From Sporomusaceae bacterium UBA7701 (GTDB taxonomy: Bacteria; Bacillota; Negativicutes; Sporomusales; UBA7701): a DNA stretch of 64,000 nucleotides. The notes under the pieces were generated by a model that saw only the letters and a program-made list of their open reading frames with translations, made no database searches and was not told the DNA's origin. Positions 1 through 8,002 of this stretch are shown in pieces. The first letter of the stretch is position 1, and each line of letters begins with the position of its first letter. The translations under genes and the position numbers were made by a program. Where the stretch lies: the NCBI GenBank assembly GCA_002482545.1, contig DLGF01000024.1:225850-289849 (forward strand). The letters run 5' to 3'.

Positions 1-262
1 TTCCCATCATATTGCCATGGCTAACGTCAGAACTGTTGCCGCTCATCATTCCACTGTGGTAAGACGTAGACTGAGCTTGTGAGCCGGTCTTTTCACCTTG
101 ATTAGACGCATTGCCGTTTCCCCATTGTTGCATTGCCTGATTACAATATTGATACATCTGATTCATCTGATTGCCGTTATTAGGCTGATCACTCGGAGCT
201 GCGAAAGCGGTAGCTACGGCCAGCATGACAATGACGGTAATAATTGAGACTTTCTTTTTCAT
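1..262 (-). CDS. Small secreted Gln/Asn/Met-rich protein, 3' end outside window
   Basis: The ATG at 262 has a good ribosome binding site (AGGGAGGA, seven bases upstream) and opens an ORF that runs off the left edge after 87 codons. The first 21 or so residues form a signal peptide (MKKK, a hydrophobic stretch, then AFAAPS). The visible mature part is rich in Gln, Asn, Ser, Gly and Met and holds a single Cys, so it looks like a small exported low-complexity protein. I do not recognise the family. It runs in the same direction as the HD-GYP gene beside it, but that gene lies upstream, with about 110 bases between. Confidence 0.7.
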   Translation of the reverse strand, partial: MKKKVSIITVIVMLAVATAFAAPSDQPNNGNQMNQMYQYCNQAMQQWGNGNASNQGEKTGSQAQSTSYHSGMMSGNSSDVSHGNMMG

Positions 263-371
263 TTTTTGTTCCTCCCTTTAAGTTTATGGCTTTATCATAG
301 CCGGTAATTGTGGAAATTTTATGGAGGAACTATAAAAAAGTTGTGCAGTTACTAATTTACACCGTCTTCTG

Positions 372-1715
372 TCAAAACTTCTCATGTGCTCGGTTGAAAG
401 CGCTAACTACTGTTGGATCAAATTGACTCCCGGCGCAACGGCTAATTTCATCCTTAGCCACATCAGGTGACAATCCTTTGCGATATGGTCGATCTGACGT
501 CATTGCCTGATAAGTGTCGGCTACAGCGATAATTCGCGCACCAAGCGGAATATCTTGCCCTGTCAGCGGCTCTGGATAACCCTGGCCGTCCCAGCGGGCA
601 TGATGGTGTTTTACTAGCTCGGTCACTCGGGCCAGTGCCGGAATGCCTGCCAATATTTTTGCTCCTATCACCGGATGTTGTTCAATAATTTCCCGTTCGT
701 CAGCATCTAGACGACTCTGTTTATTGAGCACATGGTCAGGAATACCGATTTTACCGATATCGTGGAGCAAGGCCGCGATCTTTATCGTGAATTGTTCCTG
801 CTCGCTTAGATTCAATTGGCTGGTAATACCCGATGCTATCGCACTTACCTGGGATGAATGGCCATACGTATACGCATCTTTCGCCTCCAAAGCGGTAACG
901 AGGGATTCGATGGCTGAAAGCAACATCTCCTCCCGCTCGCTGTATAGTGCAGCAGCCAAACGGTTCAGCCGCCCCGCCATCTCTGTCACTTCATCCTGTC
1001 CCGTATCCGGCAGCATAATATCCAGCTTGCCCGCAGCCATTTCGTCAATCGCCCTATTAAGGCGGGAAAGGCGATGGACAAAGCTTCCTGCCAGCCACCA
1101 GCTTATTGCCGCCACCACTAGCAATGCCAATAGCGCTGCCCGAAATACCTGCAAGGCAAAATGAATAATATCATTGTCTACCAGCGAACCGTCAACTTCC
1201 AGTCCTAATATTGCTATCACTGCCCCACTGCCGTCTCTGACCGGGGCAACAGCCATCATATCGTATCCACGATTTCGATCCAGCAGCATCGGTCGCTTCA
1301 CGTCTGCAACCGATAGACCTACTCTAAAATCTTCCTTATCAGTGTTGGCAATATTCTCTCCCCTTGTGCTGCTGTCAGCTAAAAGAATATATCCCCCCGT
1401 TTGCACTCGCCGCCATAGATAGACATGAGTAATATTTGGGCTTTCTTCGGTTAGTCGTTGGATTAATTTCCTTATTACCTGCTGTGCTATTTCATCTTTA
1501 CCGGCAGTGGCAATCTCTCCGATATTTTTTCCTTCTGCCTGTATAGTTGCTAAATCGGCAATTACTATCAGGCTACGCTTTAAGGTGTCAAGATGGTTCG
1601 TACTCATATGTAAAAACAAAGTATAGGAAATCGCCAGTGTAATCAAGGCGGATAGTAGAAAAAAAGCCATAAATAGTTTAGCCCTAAGTGAAAATAAAAG
1701 CTTCATTTTACGCAT
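372..1715 (-). CDS. Membrane HD-GYP domain phosphodiesterase with HAMP and extracytoplasmic sensor
   Basis: This 447-aa protein has an N-terminal membrane helix (about 12-36), an extracytoplasmic sensor region (about 37-185), a second helix (about 186-210), a HAMP linker and a C-terminal HD-GYP domain. The domain shows the metal site LLHDIGKIGIP and the HHHARWDGQGYP signature, so both the HD pair and the GYP motif are intact. Such proteins usually hydrolyse cyclic di-GMP. The start has GGAG six bases before ATG. It is transcribed divergently from a GGDEF gene at 1831, which suggests one signalling locus. It could be chromosomal or cargo of the conjugative element; the left border of that element is not visible. 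Confidence 0.9.
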   Translation of the reverse strand: MRKMKLLFSLRAKLFMAFFLLSALITLAISYTLFLHMSTNHLDTLKRSLIVIADLATIQAEGKNIGEIATAGKDEIAQQVIRKLIQRLTEESPNITHVYLWRRVQTGGYILLADSSTRGENIANTDKEDFRVGLSVADVKRPMLLDRNRGYDMMAVAPVRDGSGAVIAILGLEVDGSLVDNDIIHFALQVFRAALLALLVVAAISWWLAGSFVHRLSRLNRAIDEMAAGKLDIMLPDTGQDEVTEMAGRLNRLAAALYSEREEMLLSAIESLVTALEAKDAYTYGHSSQVSAIASGITSQLNLSEQEQFTIKIAALLHDIGKIGIPDHVLNKQSRLDADEREIIEQHPVIGAKILAGIPALARVTELVKHHHARWDGQGYPEPLTGQDIPLGARIIAVADTYQAMTSDRPYRKGLSPDVAKDEISRCAGSQFDPTVVSAFNRAHEKF

Positions 1716-1830
1716 TTTATTCTCCAGTGATTCCCAGGATAGCTTCGTTCTCGAAATTGTTGTACAATATTCATCGTAGCATTAATTAAATGCTTTGTCT
1801 AATTTTCTCATTAAAAGGGGGAAACTGTCC

Positions 1831-2502
1831 ATGAAGTCAGATTGGTTTTATAAACTGCCGCCAATATTGTTCGGACTTTTGGGACTCTCGTTCGGCGCCG
1901 GTTGCTTCCTGGTAGAAAGTTATTCTCCCAAGGGTATAACCCACATGCTCTATTGGACTGTATTTTTTACTATTCAAACAGCAACTGGTGTTATTCTTGG
2001 ATTACTTTTTAAACGCATATACTTCGCCGCCTACACTGATGCCCTGACCGGCTTATGGAACTACCGATACTTTTACAAGACCCTCCTCGGCCAACTAGCT
2101 ACTCCCGCTTCAAGTTTTTGTTTAGTCATGCTGGATATTGACAACTTTAAACAAATCAACGATAGCAAAGGTCATCCGACAGGCGACATGGTGTTGCGCG
2201 AACTCAGCGCAATCCTTCGTAGTAATTGTCGAAATACAGACACTGTCACTCGCCTGAGTGGCGACGAATTTGCGTTAATCCTGCCCAATACGCCACTTAA
2301 GAAGGCGCTCACTGTTGCCGAACGCATCCGCCATGAGACGGCGACTCAGTTGGCGCCATATCAGGCTACAATCAGTGTTGGTATAACAAGTAGTTGGCCG
2401 GGTGCAACTGGTGATCGCCTTATTTCCGTGGCGGACCAAGCGCTATATAAAGCCAAAGTTGACAAAAACCAAGTTGTCCATTACTCTACAGCGGAAATTT
2501 GA
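1831..2502 (+). CDS. Membrane-anchored GGDEF domain protein (probable diguanylate cyclase)
   Basis: The ATG at 1831 is preceded by AAAAGGGGG nine bases upstream; an in-frame earlier start has no such site. The 223-aa product has two membrane helices (about 9-27 and 40-65), then a GGDEF domain that begins with DALTGLWNYRYF. The active-site loop reads SGDEF rather than GGDEF, a variant found in some active cyclases, and the metal-binding LDIDNFKQIND motif is present. No inhibitory RxxD motif precedes the loop (the residues are TVTRLSGDEF). It is predicted to make cyclic di-GMP and faces the HD-GYP phosphodiesterase gene across a 115-base divergent promoter region. Confidence 0.85.
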   Translation: MKSDWFYKLPPILFGLLGLSFGAGCFLVESYSPKGITHMLYWTVFFTIQTATGVILGLLFKRIYFAAYTDALTGLWNYRYFYKTLLGQLATPASSFCLVMLDIDNFKQINDSKGHPTGDMVLRELSAILRSNCRNTDTVTRLSGDEFALILPNTPLKKALTVAERIRHETATQLAPYQATISVGITSSWPGATGDRLISVADQALYKAKVDKNQVVHYSTAEI

Positions 2503-2800
2503 ACCCTACCCAGCAAAACAGAATTGCCAAAACCAAAATAGGTTGTGATTCATGGCCGTTAAACGCAAGGTCAGTTTCGTGCTCCAATTTAAGCCCGCTG
2601 CATTATTTAGATCCTATTAATTCAATGTCCTGTATTCCAAATTGTTCAGCCTGTTGACAAGTTAACTTTAAGAGTAAAAGCGACAAAATGGCATTGACAA
2701 CTCCAGCATTTACGCTGGTTGCCGATGCTCAACTTTTTAGAAAAGGCCTTTTGTAATCCAGGCCCTATTAAGAATACCGTGGGTTTGATTTTAAATCCGA
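2503..2800. other. Intergenic stretch without a supported gene
   Basis: I see no ORF with a ribosome binding site and no strong hairpin here. A 60-codon minus-strand ORF across 2646-2828 overlaps the end of the next gene and lacks a start signal, so I left it out. Confidence 0.5.
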
Positions 2801-3004
2801 TCAGTTTTTGGTATCTTGAACACAACACGCCGGCGTATTGTCCGATTTCCCCGTATCTGGATGATTAGCTGCAGCCGCTTGTCTTTCAGCTCTTTGTTTT
2901 TCTATCCTATTGAGAATGAAATCACCTCCATTCGCAAATGCGGTGGAAGCTCCAAAAGCGGTGATCATCAACGCCAAAAGGATGGACGAAACGAGTTTTT
3001 TCAT
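2801..3004 (-). CDS. Small secreted protein with C-terminal CC motif
   Basis: The ATG at 3004 has AGAGGG eight bases upstream. The 67-aa product starts with a clear signal peptide (MKKLVSSILLALMITAFGASTAFA, cleavage expected after the second AFA), which leaves a mature peptide of about 43 residues. The mature part begins NGGDFILNRIEKQRAE, is helical and charged, and ends in a TPACCVQDTKN tail with two adjacent cysteines. I do not recognise the family. The cysteines could bind metal or form a dimer; that is a guess. Confidence 0.65.
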   Translation of the reverse strand: MKKLVSSILLALMITAFGASTAFANGGDFILNRIEKQRAERQAAAANHPDTGKSDNTPACCVQDTKN

Positions 3005-3186
3005 ATTTTTCACCCTCTAGATATAATGTTTTATTTATTTTAAAATATAATAAATTCTCGTGAATTTCATGTGAAGGGTTCATGAATAACCTGTGTTTTT
3101 TTCCCGGCTAGGAAAATATTTAATCCAGGGTTTCATTCTGGTTAGCCCTTAACAGAAGTTGAGGAACTATTGACTCGTCATTGACA

Positions 3187-3236
3187 AACAACCCTGAAAT
3201 TGCCTTCCGACGAAGGAAAGCAAATTCAGGGTTGTT
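3187..3236 (-). terminator. Long hairpin downstream of the 114-aa gene
   Basis: A 22-bp stem with two mismatches (arms 3187-3208 and 3215-3236) begins AACAACCCTGAA and encloses a 6-base loop. It lies just downstream of the minus-strand gene ending at 3312, so it probably ends that transcript. The rest of 3005-3311 holds no gene. Confidence 0.6.
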
Positions 3237-3311
3237 ACTTATAAAAAGCCTATGAACCATTCAGATAACATCACTTAAGGAAAGGGAACAAAAAGGCGTG
3301 ATTTCCCGCCT

Positions 3312-3656
3312 TTACAACTTAACTGCTATGTATTGCCCCGCCTTCACTGGAGCCTGGGCAACATTGGCGCCCGGCAACAAGCCGGTATCATTTAGAAACT
3401 TCTTGGCACCGACATATGCCCCCCTGTTAGTATGCCGGATAGCAAAAGCATTTAGGTCCTTAGCATCAGTAGGTAAAATCCCGATTGCTTTGTTGTCTTT
3501 GTCATAGGCCAGCATACAATAAGGTTTGTTCTCTAATAAAGCAGCGGCAGATTTATTAAATGCGATGCGCCCGTTTGTCTTTACTTCGACCTCTGTCTCG
3601 ATTTTTTTAGCCATGGTCCTCTTCTGGGGTTCGTAAGTCGTAAAATTGAATTCCAT
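3312..3656 (-). CDS. Hypothetical 114-aa protein
   Basis: The ATG at 3656 has AGGAGGG ten bases upstream; the alternative Met (MAKK) has only a poorly spaced GAGG. The protein looks like a compact alpha/beta fold: a short N-terminal part, then KKIETEVEVKTNGRIAFNKSAAALL, strands with CMLAYDKDNKAIGI, and a C-terminal half rich in Gly, Ala and Lys. There is no signal peptide or membrane segment. I do not recognise a family. It stands alone between a hairpin and an AT-rich region of about 170 bases that separates it from the polymerase operon. Confidence 0.65.
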   Translation of the reverse strand: MEFNFTTYEPQKRTMAKKIETEVEVKTNGRIAFNKSAAALLENKPYCMLAYDKDNKAIGILPTDAKDLNAFAIRHTNRGAYVGAKKFLNDTGLLPGANVAQAPVKAGQYIAVKL

Positions 3657-3824
3657 AGTTACCTTACCCTCCTATGCGATTCTACACATAGTATTCTCTT
3701 TATATCCATTATTTCCTACTTGGGTATTATTCACCCACAAGAATATTCAAGTAACACAGATTCCGTAATATAGCTTCTTCATAAAGATGGAACCAACCTA
3801 AACAAGCTGGCGAATATATCGCCA

Positions 3825-3989
3825 TCAAGTTTTGACAATGAAAAAAGGCAGGGGAAACCCGCCTCTTTTCATTTTAGCTACACCGACCGGACCTTCTCTA
3901 AAGATATCGTTCAGATAGATAGGTACATTGGGAGTCTTTATGACTATGCTGATGAGAAGCGGGCAATCGGTCCTCTTTACATCATTCAC
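3825..3989 (-). CDS. Possible 54-aa protein at the 3' end of the polymerase operon
   Basis: A GTG at 3989 is preceded by AAAGGA four bases upstream and overlaps the last codons of the Y-family polymerase gene, as translationally coupled genes do. The product would begin MNDVKRTDCPLLISIVI and contains PNVPIYLNDIFREGPVG. The terminator hairpin at 3841-3864 lies inside its last codons, which is unusual and lowers confidence. I do not recognise the protein. Confidence 0.35.
   Translation of the reverse strand: MNDVKRTDCPLLISIVIKTPNVPIYLNDIFREGPVGVAKMKRGGFPLPFFIVKT
3841..3864 (-). terminator. Terminator of the SOS-type polymerase operon
   Basis: On the minus strand a 7-bp GC-rich stem (AGGCGGG with CCCTGCCT, one bulged base) is followed directly by six T residues. 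It lies about 120 bases downstream of the polymerase stop codon. Confidence 0.7.
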
Positions 3990-5259
3990 TTTTTCCTTTA
4001 TGCCCGCCCACATATTCCGCCCGTTCAAGGAAGGTTCCACCAGCCATCGACCCAGCATAAAAGATCGTTTTTTTACCAAATCGCTTCCGAAGATCATCTA
4101 CTACTCTATCCATAGCATGTTTCTTTTCTTCCCCTTCAAAAAACAGCTCCAACTGCTCATGTCCTTGTGGCACGATTTTTCCAGCAGTAATATTTACTGA
4201 TCGTACTGGTTCACCCTGCCACCGCTTAATAAACTCCTGACGTGCCACTTCACTAATGATATCCGTTGAGTGTTCCGGGCGAACCAGCTTAATTCGTGCA
4301 GTAAAACCCAAATTAAAATTTCTATCTGAGTATCCTATTCCTAAATATACCTCTTGGCATTTCTCCTGGTGCTTACGTAGCCGGGCGCATACATCGCCCA
4401 CCATTTCCTTGATGATCATTAGAATTTCTGCTTTTACATCGTAATCCCGCATCAATATCTGGTTCTTACTATAGGATTTACTTTTCGGCCGTTCCTTCTG
4501 GCTAATAATGCTAGCATCCAAGCCCCATGCGTGGTAATATAGCTGCAACCCCATTACGCCTAGAGTTTTCTGCAACCGCACTGGATTGGCGTGAGCCAGC
4601 CCCTCAATCGTATAAATACCCATTCGCTTGAGTTTCTCATCATATCCTCTGGATATGCCCCAAAACGCAGTCAGTGGCTGTATTTTCCATACCGTTTCCG
4701 GCACCATCTCATACGTCCATTTTGCAATCCACGGCGGACGCTTTTTCGCTTCATTATCCAGTGCCAGTTTCGCCAAAAGTGGATTATCGCCAATGCCTAC
4801 AGTCACAATAAGCCCTAACTCATCCTTCACCGTCTTTAAGATGGCGTGGGCAATCGCCTCTGCGGGTCCAAATAAATTTAGCGATGCGGTAACATCCAAT
4901 ATGGACTCATCAATGCTATAGACATGTAGATCTTCATCTGTTACGAATCGGCGAAATATATTCTGTATCGCCTGGTTCATATTGATATATAACGCCATAT
5001 TTGGCTCCACTACCATAATCGGAGAATGCTTGGGAATTTCGAAGAGTCGATTTCCAGTTTTGATGTTATATTCCGATTTAACCTTCGGGCTGCTGGCCAG
5101 TACGATTGCCCCGGTTCGCCTTAAATCCGATACAACCGCAATATAGGCTTCTAGAGGGTCAACCCCCCGCCGCACCGCCTCTACGGACGCAAAGAATGAT
5201 TTCACGTCGACGCATAATACGCTCCTGCGGGGAAAACGAGAAAAATCAACGAGCCCCAC
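3982..5259 (-). CDS. Y-family DNA polymerase (UmuC/UvrX type)
   Basis: This 425-aa protein is a translesion DNA polymerase of the Gram-positive UvrX/YqjW branch. The catalytic carboxylates are visible in LCVDVKSFFASVEA (D18) and YSIDES (D117, E118), followed by helix-hairpin-helix and little-finger regions and a C-terminal EQLELFF element that resembles a beta-clamp binding motif. The start is GTG at 5259, inside the end of the small upstream gene (14-base overlap). A perfect LexA-type palindrome precedes the pair, so induction by DNA damage is expected. Such polymerases are common cargo on mobile elements. Confidence 0.9.
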   Translation of the reverse strand: MGLVDFSRFPRRSVLCVDVKSFFASVEAVRRGVDPLEAYIAVVSDLRRTGAIVLASSPKVKSEYNIKTGNRLFEIPKHSPIMVVEPNMALYINMNQAIQNIFRRFVTDEDLHVYSIDESILDVTASLNLFGPAEAIAHAILKTVKDELGLIVTVGIGDNPLLAKLALDNEAKKRPPWIAKWTYEMVPETVWKIQPLTAFWGISRGYDEKLKRMGIYTIEGLAHANPVRLQKTLGVMGLQLYYHAWGLDASIISQKERPKSKSYSKNQILMRDYDVKAEILMIIKEMVGDVCARLRKHQEKCQEVYLGIGYSDRNFNLGFTARIKLVRPEHSTDIISEVARQEFIKRWQGEPVRSVNITAGKIVPQGHEQLELFFEGEEKKHAMDRVVDDLRKRFGKKTIFYAGSMAGGTFLERAEYVGGHKGKSE

Positions 5260-5407
5260 CGCCTTTGCCTTCTTTCTCTTTCATCTGCTCGTTGTGCTCA
5301 GATAGAAGCATTCCCGCCCACTTGACCATACACCGGTCGATGTAAAGTATCCGAGCCATCTGCTGATAAATAGGAATACTCAGTAAATCTATCGTATGTT
5401 CGCTCAT
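5246..5407 (-). CDS. 53-aa protein encoded upstream of the Y-family polymerase
   Basis: The ATG at 5407 is preceded by GGAGGTG seven bases upstream. The ORF (MSEHTIDLLSIPIYQQMARI..., ending GKGGGAR) overlaps the polymerase gene by 14 bases. It occupies the position that YolD-like proteins hold before uvrX in Bacillus, but I see no clear YolD resemblance. It is the first gene after the SOS box, so it should be co-induced and translationally coupled with the polymerase. A role as a polymerase partner is inference. Confidence 0.65.
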   Translation of the reverse strand: MSEHTIDLLSIPIYQQMARILYIDRCMVKWAGMLLSEHNEQMKEKEGKGGGAR

Positions 5408-5434
5408 CACTATCCACCTCCATATACAGAATAA

Positions 5435-5450
5435 CAGAACATATGTTCTG
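5435..5450 (-). promoter_or_regulatory. LexA/DinR-type SOS box
   Basis: CAGAACATATGTTCTG is a perfect 16-base palindrome whose centre, GAACATATGTTC, matches the Gram-positive SOS consensus CGAACN4GTTCG except for its outermost bases. It lies 28 bases upstream of the start of the 53-aa gene, where LexA would block transcription. Confidence 0.85.
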
Positions 5451-5500
5451 TGTAAATGTCGATGGGCTTGGTAATTTATGCTAACTTAAATGGAAATAGA

Positions 5501-5537
5501 GCCGACTAAGATGGCCATCAAAACCACCCTAGCCGGC
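5501..5537 (-). terminator. Hairpin at the end of transfer operon I
   Basis: A 14-bp stem with G-U pairs (arms 5501-5514 and 5524-5537; minus-strand GCCGGCTAGGGTGG with CCATCTTAGTCGGC) lies just after the stop at 5548. The following minus-strand sequence is only moderately T-rich, so termination may be partial. Confidence 0.6.
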
Positions 5538-5547
5538 GTTGCATACC

Positions 5548-7641
5548 TCATCTTGCTAAACTATAAGGTTCTTTCCTTCTTTCATGCGTCTGCACAGTTT
5601 CCTGAATAGCCTTCGCCTTCTCGATTACACTTTTCCCCTTAAATTCCGGCAACTCCAGCACGGCCAGTTTTTTCTCCAGCATTGGGCCCGTAATTCCCTT
5701 CGCCGCCAGGCTATCCGCCGCGTGCGAAAGAGACGCGTATTCCTGTTCTTTCGGTTTTATAAGGTTTGCCGGGTCTTTCTTATACGCCCGATACTGCGAC
5801 TGGGATATTTCCTGAGCTTTGCCGTCTACGACCAAGGTATACCGGCTCTGTGTTTTCGTTCCATCGGTACGGGCTTGGCCATAGGCAACGACCGTTCCGT
5901 CTTTTGCATCGTGCAGAATGATCTGTCCGCCCTCAGCCGCTGAACCTCTAAATTCAGCAATATTCTTGTCCTGAACAAAGCTCATGCGTTCTTTTTCATT
6001 TTGCAGCATAATATAGGGCGTTTTGAAGCTTTTGGCATCATACGCCTCCACCTGGGCAACTACCAGTGATTTACCCTTTCCCCTGGAGTTAGCTATACTC
6101 CGGTCAATTTCTTTTTGCTCTTTTTTCATTTCAACCTGAAGGTCCTGAAGTCGTTCTTTCATTTGGGCCTTCTCTTCCGGAGAAACTTGACCGTTTTGTA
6201 ATTTTTCCACAATCGACTCTAGCTCTTTTTCCGGCTGTTTCACGCTTGCTTCCGTCTCCGGCTGCATTGCCGCAAGTTCTTTGGCGGTTTCGCGGTCAGT
6301 TTCAATAAAGTTTCCTTTTTGATACTGATAATAGGAAACCTGGGTTCTAAGGGTCTGGTAATTTTCCTGCACGACGGCAAATACCATATCTTCCTTGGGC
6401 TCATAGACAAATAAGGCACCCGGCTCACCCAGGCCGTCCCGTCCAGTATAGCCGCCTACCCGTTGCGGATGCCCGTAAGCATTCTGGCCGTTCATAAACG
6501 AGAAACTGCCGTCCTGACGCAACAGGGCTACAGACGGATTGCCAAACCTTTCTTCGTCAAACGCCGGTACATCCTTTAAGACCACCTTCTCCCGAGCTTT
6601 CTGCAAAATCGGCTGTTCATGCATTTCGCCATTCATGAACTTCATGCGCGCCGCCATCTCCGTCTGTTTTTCCGCCAGATCCTTTTTCCATACGACATAA
6701 ATTGCATTTTCTTCCGGCTGGTTGATATAAAATTGCCCGGGCTTGCCTTCCCGGCCGCCGGAATAGCTGCCATAAAAGTGGCCGTCTTGCTCACCGCTCT
6801 TGCAGATGCGTTTCCCGTTTTCCATTACTTCTTTCGCTACCCAAATTTGATAGCGGTCAGGGTTATACCCTTCCGGCATGTCCAGGACGACTTTGCCTTT
6901 GTCTTCGACTTCAAACGGGCGGAATTTTCGCTCATAACCAACGCTATTTTCGGCCTCTTGTCTGGTCATTTCCACGGCCTTACCATTCTCCACCCGGTAA
7001 AAATGCAGATGATGCTTATTCATCTGTAAATCCTTCTGGCCAACAACAAACACCTGCTCCGGCGTCGGATTAACGACGAATGCCTGCTGGAACTCACCCG
7101 CCTGGCCAACCACTCGCCCGACCACTTTCCCCTCCGGATTGCCGACAGCATTCAGTTCAATTCCCTCTTGGGTCAGTTCAGAGACCCAGGGCTTGCCCAG
7201 CTTTTCCGTTGAATAGGCGCCAAATTCCTTGATCACGACGATTTCATTAAATTTTTTATAGCGTTCCAGTTGCTGTTCGACGTTTTCCTGTGCTTCCTGC
7301 GCTTTATTAGTCGCCCGCTCAGACGGAAGGGCCGCATAATAGCGGTCCTTCATCTCGACGATAATGTCTTTTTCAACCGTATCAAAACTTTGCCCGTTAA
7401 AATTCACATATTCAATATTGCTTTCCCGCGTCTGATAATCTTTCTGCCCAGTCGCATAAATGGTTCCCGGTTCCACTTCTTTGATATAAAGAACGCCCGC
7501 CTCCCCATTTTCCATATTCCCGCTGTAGGAAAAGGGAATATTAAAATTCAGTTTCCCGCTGTCAAGCACCTTGGCCGCCCAGGGCTTCCCTTTTTCCCTG
7601 GTGTCATACGCTTCAAACACACGAATTTCCACATCCGCCAT
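5548..7641 (-). CDS. 697-aa protein with five copies of an unrecognised ~100-residue domain
   Basis: The start is the ATG at 7641 (GAGGAG seven bases upstream); an earlier in-frame Met lacks a site. The protein is five related units at about 1-95, 134-230, 246-340, 348-450 and 521-615. Each begins with two short strands and an aromatic (for example VEIRVFEAYDTREKGKPW, VVIKEFGAYSTEKLGKPW), continues with a GxxGxxY/FI segment and ends with a strand like IYATGQKDYQT or VFVVGQKDLQM. Units 4 and 5 are separated by a Glu/Lys coiled-coil linker. There is no signal peptide or membrane helix, so it is probably cytoplasmic. It is the last gene of transfer operon I. I do not recognise the domain and do not assign a function. 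Confidence 0.8.
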   Translation of the reverse strand: MADVEIRVFEAYDTREKGKPWAAKVLDSGKLNFNIPFSYSGNMENGEAGVLYIKEVEPGTIYATGQKDYQTRESNIEYVNFNGQSFDTVEKDIIVEMKDRYYAALPSERATNKAQEAQENVEQQLERYKKFNEIVVIKEFGAYSTEKLGKPWVSELTQEGIELNAVGNPEGKVVGRVVGQAGEFQQAFVVNPTPEQVFVVGQKDLQMNKHHLHFYRVENGKAVEMTRQEAENSVGYERKFRPFEVEDKGKVVLDMPEGYNPDRYQIWVAKEVMENGKRICKSGEQDGHFYGSYSGGREGKPGQFYINQPEENAIYVVWKKDLAEKQTEMAARMKFMNGEMHEQPILQKAREKVVLKDVPAFDEERFGNPSVALLRQDGSFSFMNGQNAYGHPQRVGGYTGRDGLGEPGALFVYEPKEDMVFAVVQENYQTLRTQVSYYQYQKGNFIETDRETAKELAAMQPETEASVKQPEKELESIVEKLQNGQVSPEEKAQMKERLQDLQVEMKKEQKEIDRSIANSRGKGKSLVVAQVEAYDAKSFKTPYIMLQNEKERMSFVQDKNIAEFRGSAAEGGQIILHDAKDGTVVAYGQARTDGTKTQSRYTLVVDGKAQEISQSQYRAYKKDPANLIKPKEQEYASLSHAADSLAAKGITGPMLEKKLAVLELPEFKGKSVIEKAKAIQETVQTHERRKEPYSLAR

Positions 7642-7774
7642 TTCACTCGCTCCTCGTATACTATGATTTGCAGGAAGAAAATTGGCGCTCCTGCTTAGTC
7701 GCCGGCCAGTCAATCAGCTTGCCAATACCCATGATATAATTGGCCTAAGTCAATCAGGTAAAAGTTCTTCTCGC

Positions 7775-7990
7775 TCCTGTTGAACCGAAAGGTTGCTTCA
7801 TCGAAAGTCTGTTCCCCTGAACCGGAAGTTAGCTTCAAACCGCCGGCTGTTTGTTGGAGTTATGGTCTGCCTCTTAGCAGTGAGGGTTCGCAACGGACCG
7901 CCTCCAAGTGGATTCTAATATGCGAGGGTGTTGATGCTCCGGTATCGTGGGTATTACCAAGCCGATTGACTCAGAATCTCATGCAGAAAT
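7775..7990 (+). ncRNA. Probable IS110 bridge RNA
   Basis: Members of the IS110 group encode a bridge RNA in the left-end non-coding region that pairs with target and donor DNA. Here the 250 bases before the transposase contain an AACC-GAAA-GGTT tetraloop hairpin (7783-7794) and a larger stem-loop (7854-7907; TTGGAG with CTCCAA, then GGTCTG with CGGACC) whose internal loop of about 24 bases has the shape of a target-binding loop. The CGGACCGCCTCCAAGTG part recalls the same region of the IS621 bridge RNA as I remember it. A second folded part (about 7920-7965) could be the donor loop. Boundaries are estimates. Confidence 0.55.
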
Positions 7991-8002
7991 GGGGTGATAA
8001 AT

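Noticed and set aside
2646..2828. 60-codon minus-strand ORF
   Set aside because: No ribosome binding site, overlaps the end of a better supported small gene, no recognisable features.
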